Assembly: GCA_046349615.1 (NCBI GenBank)
Contig: JAXMBZ010000002.1
Location: 310,001-374,000 of the forward strand
Length of the DNA stretch: 64,000 nucleotides
DNA from: JADJNY01 sp046349615
Lineage (GTDB): Bacteria; Planctomycetota; UBA1135; GCA-002686595
Direction of reading: 5' to 3'
Below the pieces are notes generated by a model. The model was not told the origin of the DNA. It ran no database searches and saw only the letters and a list, made by a program, of their open reading frames with translations. The translations under genes and the position numbers were made by a program. This document shows, in pieces, positions 58,784 to 64,000 of this stretch; the first letter of the stretch is position 1; each line of letters begins with the position of its first letter.

Positions 58784-59982
58784 GGGCGGGCCTCCTGCAG
58801 CGCCTCTTTCGGCGTACGGGCGGCGACGGCGCGATAGAGGACGTCGAAATCTCGAACGTAGCGCTCGACCGAGAAGTGCTCGCGCTGGCGCGCGCGGCCC
58901 GCGCGGCCCATTCGATCGGCGAGGGCGGGGTCGCCGAGGAGGCGCTCGAGCGCGTGAGCGAGGGCCTCGGCGTCGCGGGGAGCGACGAGGATGCCGGTCG
59001 CGTCGTGCTCGACGATCTCGGCGAGGCCGCCGTGCGCGGCGGCGACGACGGCGCGGCCCGCGGCCATCGCTTCCGCGGCGACGAGCCCGAACGGTTCCGG
59101 GAGCGTGGACGGCACGGCGACGACCGTCGCCGCGGCGTAGAGCGCCACGACGTCCTCGACGAAGGGGAAGCGGCGCACGCGCTCGCCGAGCCCGGAGGCG
59201 GCGATGTCGCGCTCGAGCGCGAGCTCGAACGCGGGCTGTCCAGGCGGCGCGTCGCCGGCGAAGAGGAGGCCCAGTTCGGGGCGGCGCGCGGCGATGCGCT
59301 TGCACGCGTCGAGCAGGAGCGCGTGGCCCTTCCAGGCGTTGATCCGGCCGGCGAGCAGCACCCAGCGCCGCGCGGGGTCGAGGTCGAGTCGCGCGAGCGC
59401 GCGGGCGCGCGCGGCGGCGTCGCAAGGCGCGGCGGAGCTTCCGACGCCGTTCGCGATCACGGAGAGCGCGCCCGGGGCGAAGCGCGCACGAGCGCGCAGC
59501 GCGGCCGCCGTCGCGGCGGAGTTCGCGACGACGTGCGTCGAGCGACGCGCGACGAAGCGCGCGAGCGCGCGCGCGATCCAAGCGGGGCGCTCCAGGATCT
59601 CGTGCACGTGCCAGACGTGGGGGACGTGCTCCGCGCGCGCGGCGAGCGCGCCGGAGAGCACGACGATCGTGTTCGTGTGGACGACGGCGGGCCGATGTCG
59701 ACGCACGAGCGCGCGCGCGAAGCGCACGGCGGCCGGGAGCTCGCGGGCGGCGCGCACGAAGCCGCGCGGACGCAGCGTCGCACGCCCGAAGGTGCAGAGC
59801 GGGCCGATCTCTACGGTCGCACCCGCGGCGCGCAAGGCGCGCGAGAGCGGGCCCTCGCGCGGCAGGGCGACGACGACGCGCCAGGCGCCGCGGTCGAGGC
59901 CCTCCGCCAGCTGGAGCAGCGTGCGGTCCGAGCCGTAGAGCTCCGCCGACGCGTGGAAGAAGAGCAGGGTTCGACGGGTCAC
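58780..59982 (-). CDS. GT4-type glycosyltransferase
   Basis: This 400-residue GT-B enzyme has a GTG at 59982 overlapping the acyltransferase stop. The acceptor half starts RTLLFFHASAELYGSDRTLLQLAEGL and includes VVHTNTIVVLSG and PHVWHVHEILE. The donor half has VLLAGRINAWKGHALLLDA, GLLFAGDAPPGQPA and PSTLPEPFGLVAAEAMAAGRAVVA. The E-x7-E retaining-GT pattern is present (EPFGLVAAE). Coupling to its neighbours on both sides suggests fixed stoichiometry within the locus. Confidence 0.9.
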   Translation of the reverse strand: MTRRTLLFFHASAELYGSDRTLLQLAEGLDRGAWRVVVALPREGPLSRALRAAGATVEIGPLCTFGRATLRPRGFVRAARELPAAVRFARALVRRHRPAVVHTNTIVVLSGALAARAEHVPHVWHVHEILERPAWIARALARFVARRSTHVVANSAATAAALRARARFAPGALSVIANGVGSSAAPCDAAARARALARLDLDPARRWVLLAGRINAWKGHALLLDACKRIAARRPELGLLFAGDAPPGQPAFELALERDIAASGLGERVRRFPFVEDVVALYAAATVVAVPSTLPEPFGLVAAEAMAAGRAVVAAAHGGLAEIVEHDATGILVAPRDAEALAHALERLLGDPALADRMGRAGRARQREHFSVERYVRDFDVLYRAVAARTPKEALQEARP

Positions 59983-60713
59983 GCGCTCCTCCGCGCCGCG
60001 AGGCGGCTCTTCAGGACGCGCGCGGGCACGCCGCCGACGATCGACCACGGCGGGACGTCGCGCGTGACGACGGCGCCGGCCGCGACGATCGAGCCGCGCC
60101 CGACGCGCACGCCGGAGAGCAGCGTGACGTTCGTGCCGATCCAACAGTCGTCCTCGACGACGACGCCGCCGCGGACGACGCCTTGTTCCTTGATCGTGCG
60201 CTCGACGTCGGCGTGCACGTGGTTCTCGGGCACGATCACGACGCGCGGACCGAAGAGCACGTCGCGGCCGATCTCGACCTTGCCGGACGCGCCGAACCAG
60301 CAGAACGCGCCGATCGCCGTGCCGTCGCCGACGACGAGGCCTTCGCCCACGTCGCTTCCGTAGTAGGACGCGGGCCGGATCGACGCCTGGCGTCCGAGCG
60401 TGACGCCGTTCCCGAGGCGGATGCCGCCCGTCGCGAGGCCCTGGAGCTCGACGCCGTCCTCGAGCTTCACGTTGCGGCCGACGCGGATGCGGCCGGCGCT
60501 CGTCACGCGCACGCCGCGGCCGACGAAGAGCGCGCCGTCGTGTCCGCCGAGGCGCAGCGCGAGCAGCGCGCCGCGCAGGCGCATCGCCGCGATGCGCGCG
60601 AGCACGCCGAGGGCCTCGAGCTCGGTGAGCTCCGGCACCGCCGCGGCGCCCGTGCCTCCGCGCGCGGCGTGGCGCGCGACGAGCCGTGCATGCAGGGCGC
60701 GGAAGAGCTTCAT
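59979..60713 (-). CDS. Hexapeptide-repeat acyltransferase
   Basis: This 244-residue protein has left-handed beta-helix repeats (IRVGRNVKLEDGVELQGLATGG, then IRLGNGVTLGRQASIR) and the C-terminal catalytic part WIGTNVTLLSGVRVGRGSIVAAGAVVTRDVPPWSIVGGVPAR, typical of serine/maltose O-acetyltransferase relatives. A His in VPENHVHAD is the likely catalytic base. It has an extra helical N-terminus (about 1-60). It probably acetylates the surface polysaccharide. ATGA links it to the previous gene. Confidence 0.9.
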   Translation of the reverse strand: MKLFRALHARLVARHAARGGTGAAAVPELTELEALGVLARIAAMRLRGALLALRLGGHDGALFVGRGVRVTSAGRIRVGRNVKLEDGVELQGLATGGIRLGNGVTLGRQASIRPASYYGSDVGEGLVVGDGTAIGAFCWFGASGKVEIGRDVLFGPRVVIVPENHVHADVERTIKEQGVVRGGVVVEDDCWIGTNVTLLSGVRVGRGSIVAAGAVVTRDVPPWSIVGGVPARVLKSRLAARRSA

Positions 60714-62005
60714 GCGGCCTCCCTGCCGGACGCTCCGTTCGCGGCGCGAGCGCGGAGCGCGCGCCGTTCCTCGGCGAGCGCGTAGAAGGCGTCGAGCCGC
60801 GCGCCCTTCGCGTCCCACGTCGCGTGTTCGAGCGCCCACGCGCACGCGCTGCGTGCGAGCCGCGACCGCAGGGCTTCGTCGGCGTGGAGCCGCAGGAGCG
60901 CGTCGCCGAGGCCCGCGGCCGTCGTGTCGAAGGTCGCCCCGACGGGCGCGACGAGGCCGCGCGGCGCGGGGCCGCGCGGATCGGTCATCGACGCCGGGCC
61001 GCCGCAATCGAGGCACACGACGGGGTTGCCCGCGGCCATCGCCTCGACGACGACCATGCCCGCCCCTTCGAACGACGGGAACAGGAACACGTCGGAGCGC
61101 GCCAGCCGCGCGAGGACCTCGGCGCGCGGCAGGCGGCCGGCGAGCTCGACGCGCTCGGCGAGCCCGAGTTCTTTCGCGCGCGCGGCGAGCGCGGGCGTGA
61201 GCGGACCTTCGCCGAGGAACGCGAGGCGCGCTTCGGGGGCGCGCTCGGCGAGATGCGCGAACGCCTCGAGCGCGAGGCGCGGTCCCTTGAGGTCGACGAG
61301 GCGTCCGGCGAACACGACCTCGAACCCCGCGCGGCGCTCGAAGCGCTGCGGCGCGACGGGCTCGGCTTCGGTGCCGCAGGCGAGGAACGGGAGCGCGCGG
61401 GAACGCGCCGGTTCGGGGAGCTCCTCCGCGTCCTCGGGCCGGATGGCGAGCACGACGTCGGCCTCGCGCTGCGTGCGCGCGAGGAACGGATCCGCGACGA
61501 CGCACGCGCGCTTGCACGCTTCCTTCGCGAGTTCCGCGGCGCGCGCGCGCCAGCCGCCGTGAGCCAGGAAGCGCGCCGGGACGCGCGGATGGCGGCCGAT
61601 CGGCCCCCACACGAACGGCTTCCCGAGCGCGGCGAGGCCCGATGGGATCCAACTCGACGCGAACGTGACGTGGTGGACGACGTCGAAGTCGTGCACGCGG
61701 TCGAGCTCGCGCGCGCGCCGGGCGAGCGCGAGCTGCCACAAGTAGAAGTAGGGGACCGCGCCGCGGCCGCCGCGCTTCCACTTGCGCGCCCAGCGCGGAA
61801 GGTCGAAGCCGACGAACGCGAGGCGCTCCTCGAGGCCGAGCGCCCTCGCTTCCGCGACACAGCGTTCGACGTTGTTCTCGCGCGTCAGCACGACGACGCG
61901 GTTCGCGCGCGCGGCCTGCACGGCCCAGTTCCAGCCGATGCCCGCCTCGGAGCCGAGGCCGGGCTCGCACGCGTAGGCGGAGAGGAGGACGCGGCGCTCG
62001 CGCAT
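60710..62005 (-). CDS. GT4-type glycosyltransferase
   Basis: This 431-residue GT-B enzyme has an ATG at 62005, two bases after the stop of the O-antigen ligase gene. The N-terminus LLSAYACEPGLGSEAGIGWNWA is characteristic of a GT4 group found in exopolysaccharide loci. The donor half has VVFAGRLVDLKGPRLALEAF, LAFLGEGPLTPALA and FPSFEGAGMVVVEAMAAGNPVV. All signature segments are intact. The stop overlaps the acyltransferase start. Confidence 0.9.
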   Translation of the reverse strand: MRERRVLLSAYACEPGLGSEAGIGWNWAVQAARANRVVVLTRENNVERCVAEARALGLEERLAFVGFDLPRWARKWKRGGRGAVPYFYLWQLALARRARELDRVHDFDVVHHVTFASSWIPSGLAALGKPFVWGPIGRHPRVPARFLAHGGWRARAAELAKEACKRACVVADPFLARTQREADVVLAIRPEDAEELPEPARSRALPFLACGTEAEPVAPQRFERRAGFEVVFAGRLVDLKGPRLALEAFAHLAERAPEARLAFLGEGPLTPALAARAKELGLAERVELAGRLPRAEVLARLARSDVFLFPSFEGAGMVVVEAMAAGNPVVCLDCGGPASMTDPRGPAPRGLVAPVGATFDTTAAGLGDALLRLHADEALRSRLARSACAWALEHATWDAKGARLDAFYALAEERRALRARAANGASGREAA

Positions 62006-62007
62006 GG

Positions 62008-63381
62008 TCAGGCTCCACTCGGCGCCGATGCGCTCGGTTCGAGATCGAGCTCGTCCGCCTCGACGAACTCTCTCTCCGGTTCGTTGCGCGGGCCGAGCAC
62101 GGCGAGCGGGAAGAGCCCGTAGAAGAAGAGCATCAACGGGTTCGGCCAGCCGACGATGCCGAAGCTCGTCGCGCTGTTGATCGCCGCGAGCACGAAGAGC
62201 GCGAGCAGGAGCGTCCATGCGCCGCGCTCGGGGCCGGGGCGTCGCGCGCGCCTCCACGCGGCACGCAGCGCGATCCCGAAGATCGCGAGCACGGCGACGA
62301 GGCCCGGCACGCCCATGTACAGCAGCGCGCCGAGGTAGGTGTTGTGCGCGTTCGTCCACGGGTGCCCCGCGTGCTCGAAGGCGCCGTGCTCGCCGAGGCG
62401 CAGCCAACCTTGGCCGAGGAGCGGGTGCTGCGGCGCGGAGTCCGCGAGCAGGTGCGCCCAGAGCTCCGTGCGCCCGGTGCCGTTCTTGAGGTTCGCGACG
62501 GAATCGCCGCGCAGGAACCAGCTCCCGATCGCGTCGACGCTCGCCACCGCGGCGACGAGCCCGCCCACGAGGAGCACGAGCGAAGTCGCCCACTGTCGCC
62601 GCGTCGCGCCGAAGAGCGGGGACCAGAGCAGCGCTTCGCCGGCGACGGTCGCGATCATCGCGGTCCGGGAGCGCGCGAAGAGCAGCACACCGAAGGCGAG
62701 GACGAGGCACACGAAGGGCAGGACGCGCTCGCGCGCGAAGCCCGCTTCGTGCTCGCGCGGCTCCTTGAGCTCCGCGGTCGCCCAGAGGGCGAGCAGCGCG
62801 GCCGTCGTGCCGAGCGTCTCCGCGTTGATCAGGCGGTTGCCCATGCGCACGAGGCCCGTGTCGGCGACGTGCATCGCGAGCTCCGGCCGCATCACGGTGT
62901 AGACGAGCGTGATCCCGAGCAGCGGCAGCAGCGCGACCGCGTGCCAGCGCAGGCGCGTGCGGAGCGTCGCGTCCTCGTCGGCCGACGTCGACCAGAGCAG
63001 CACGCCGAGCAGGACGAAGCCCGCGAGCTCGCCGAGGCGCAGCAGCGGGACGAGCGCGTCCTCGACGCCGACGAGCCCAAGGCATGCCCAGAGCAGGAGG
63101 AACACGACGGGCAGGAGCCGTCGTTCGCCGAACGCGCTCCACGCCGAGCGCCGCGGCAGCGTGAGGAGGAGCGCGAGCCCGGTCGCCGCGAGACGAACGA
63201 ACATCTTCGTCTGCGCCACGCCGGAGCCGAGCGCCTCCGCCGTCTGCGCGCCGTCGGCGAGGTCGAGCGTGACGAACGGCACGAAGCTCGCGTAGTACGC
63301 GAGCCACGCGAGCGAGCGCGCGCCGGACAACCACAGCGCGAGCAGGGTGCAGAGCGCGAGGGCGAGGAGTCCGCTCGTCAT
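62008..63381 (-). CDS. O-antigen ligase/polymerase-family membrane protein
   Basis: This is a 457-residue protein with about ten to twelve membrane helices. The large periplasmic loop late in the protein contains the Wzy_C/WaaL-type features GRTELWAHLLADSAPQHPLLGQGW and HPWTNAHNTYLGALLYMG, with the conserved His-Asn context. The ATG at 63381 overlaps the stop of the phosphotransferase gene (ATGA). Such proteins polymerise or ligate lipid-linked glycans at the periplasmic face. It is the natural partner of the flippase at 56391. Confidence 0.85.
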   Translation of the reverse strand: MTSGLLALALCTLLALWLSGARSLAWLAYYASFVPFVTLDLADGAQTAEALGSGVAQTKMFVRLAATGLALLLTLPRRSAWSAFGERRLLPVVFLLLWACLGLVGVEDALVPLLRLGELAGFVLLGVLLWSTSADEDATLRTRLRWHAVALLPLLGITLVYTVMRPELAMHVADTGLVRMGNRLINAETLGTTAALLALWATAELKEPREHEAGFARERVLPFVCLVLAFGVLLFARSRTAMIATVAGEALLWSPLFGATRRQWATSLVLLVGGLVAAVASVDAIGSWFLRGDSVANLKNGTGRTELWAHLLADSAPQHPLLGQGWLRLGEHGAFEHAGHPWTNAHNTYLGALLYMGVPGLVAVLAIFGIALRAAWRRARRPGPERGAWTLLLALFVLAAINSATSFGIVGWPNPLMLFFYGLFPLAVLGPRNEPEREFVEADELDLEPSASAPSGA

Positions 63382-64000
63382 GCGGCGTGCTCCTTGCGCG
63401 CGAGGCGGCGCACGGCGTGCGCGGCGAGCTCCAGGCGTGCGCTGCGCTGCCAACCGGCTTGGACGAACGGGGAGGGGTGCTCGCGCTCGCGCAGCTCGTC
63501 GCGCAGGCCGAGGTCGAGCGTCCAGTGCGCGAGCGCGCGTTCGAACCCGGCGGGGAAGAGCCGCGCGGCGTACGGAGCGAGGCGGGCGCGCGCGTGCGCA
63601 GCGAGCGCGGCGTGCGGGACGCGCTCGACGAGGATCGCGTGCTGGAGGACGAAGTGGAGCGCGTCGTGGCCGAGCGGTGCCGCGTCGAGCGCGTGCTCCC
63701 AGTCGAACGCGCCGAGGCCGTCCGGCCCGAGGACGGCGTTCCACGGCGTGAAGTCGCCGTGCGCGAACGAGCAGGCGACGCGGTCCCCGCGTTCGTGCTC
63801 CTCGAGGACGCGCGCGAGCTCCGCGTAGGTCTCGAGCGCGGCGCGATCGAGCGGAGTGGTCGCGCTCACGCCGGGCCGCGCGGGGACGGACGCGAGCGCA
63901 GCGAGTCGCGCGTGCGCGGAGCGGTGCGCGGGGAGGTCCGTCGCAGAGAACTCGACGCGCGTGCGCTCGGTGAGTTCGGCGAGGAACGCCGCGTGCGCGG
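63378..64000 (-). CDS. Aminoglycoside-phosphotransferase-family kinase, 5' end outside window
   Basis: The frame is open to the window edge, so the N-terminus is missing (about 206 residues visible). The catalytic loop of the APH/choline kinase fold is intact: SFAHGDFTPWNAVL, then LGAFDWEHALDAAPLGHDALHF with the metal-binding Asp. A GTG inside (63869) is not needed as a start, because coding-like sequence continues upstream. In glycan loci these kinases may phosphorylate a sugar or lipid; here the substrate is unknown. It is coupled to the ligase gene by ATGA. Confidence 0.78.
   Translation of the reverse strand, partial: AHAAFLAELTERTRVEFSATDLPAHRSAHARLAALASVPARPGVSATTPLDRAALETYAELARVLEEHERGDRVACSFAHGDFTPWNAVLGPDGLGAFDWEHALDAAPLGHDALHFVLQHAILVERVPHAALAAHARARLAPYAARLFPAGFERALAHWTLDLGLRDELREREHPSPFVQAGWQRSARLELAAHAVRRLARKEHAA

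Noticed and set aside
63378..63869. Treating the GTG at 63869 as the start of the phosphotransferase gene
   Set aside because: Coding-like sequence without stops continues upstream to the window edge, and the visible part lacks the N-terminal lobe of the kinase fold.
1..64000. CRISPR arrays, prophage, rRNA and transposase genes
   Set aside because: No regularly spaced repeats, phage structural genes, rRNA signatures or transposase motifs were seen. The only mobile trace is the small element at 52496-52657.

Overview
The window reads as a stretch of a very GC-rich (roughly 70 % or more, estimated by eye) Gram-negative chromosome, most probably from a planctomycete (Planctomycetota). The assignment rests on gene content: a long MoxR/DUF58/BatA-type operon with secreted squalene-cyclase-repeat proteins and PQQ-like propellers, an ECF sigma factor next to a giant Ser/Thr kinase with TPRs and a DWG (not DFG) motif, a type I AroD-AroE fusion, SpoVG in a Gram-negative, and a Wza-like exporter. 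Almost every gene overlaps the next by 4 bases (ATGA or GTGA), so the operons look translationally coupled. GTG starts are common and one TTG start is supported by its ribosome binding site.

Region by region. (1) 1-21.6 kb, all on the minus strand: one long operon running moxR AAA ATPase, DUF58, BatA-like VWA, VWA/GATase-like, a 1561-residue double beta-propeller, two near-identical squalene-repeat proteins, a DUF4175-like membrane protein, a 963-residue coiled coil, two paralogous small secreted proteins (one broken by an in-frame TGA), and a third squalene-repeat protein cut by the window edge. It looks like an ATPase/chaperone-driven envelope system. (2) 22-25.8 kb, minus: eno, an FtsB/DivIC-like protein and a secreted propeller-like protein. 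(3) 25.9-33.3 kb, plus: pssA, folK, panC, ispE, a spoVG with a zinc-ribbon insertion, a DUF2520 oxidoreductase, a fused aroD-aroE, aroK and a free-standing initiator tRNA with its own promoter and terminator. (4) 33.5-37 kb: an OmpR-type-HTH/TPR/cyclase-like regulator diverging from two DUF4242 genes, with three 11-bp direct repeats between them. (5) 37-46.2 kb, plus: a secreted TPR-redoxin protein, a nitronate monooxygenase-like flavoprotein, and an ECF sigma factor/Ser-Thr kinase pair. (6) 46.2-48.7 kb: a NorR-like sigma-54 activator diverging from a YtfE/RIC iron-sulfur repair gene, with a recognisable -24/-12 promoter and a GT-N7-AC palindrome. (7) 48.9-51.6 kb: a VWA protein and an outer-membrane barrel-like protein. 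(8) 51.7-64 kb: a surface polysaccharide locus with a Wza-like exporter, a flippase, four glycosyltransferases, a propeller-type transferase, an acyltransferase, an O-antigen ligase/polymerase and a phosphotransferase. A 162-bp non-autonomous transposable element sits near its left end.

No CRISPR array, rRNA, phage, plasmid or transposase gene was seen. The items most worth a second look are the MoxR operon with its broken paralog, the zinc-ribbon SpoVG, the NorR/sigma-54/RIC module, the 11-bp repeat operator, and the small transposable element whose target duplication coincides with a stop codon.
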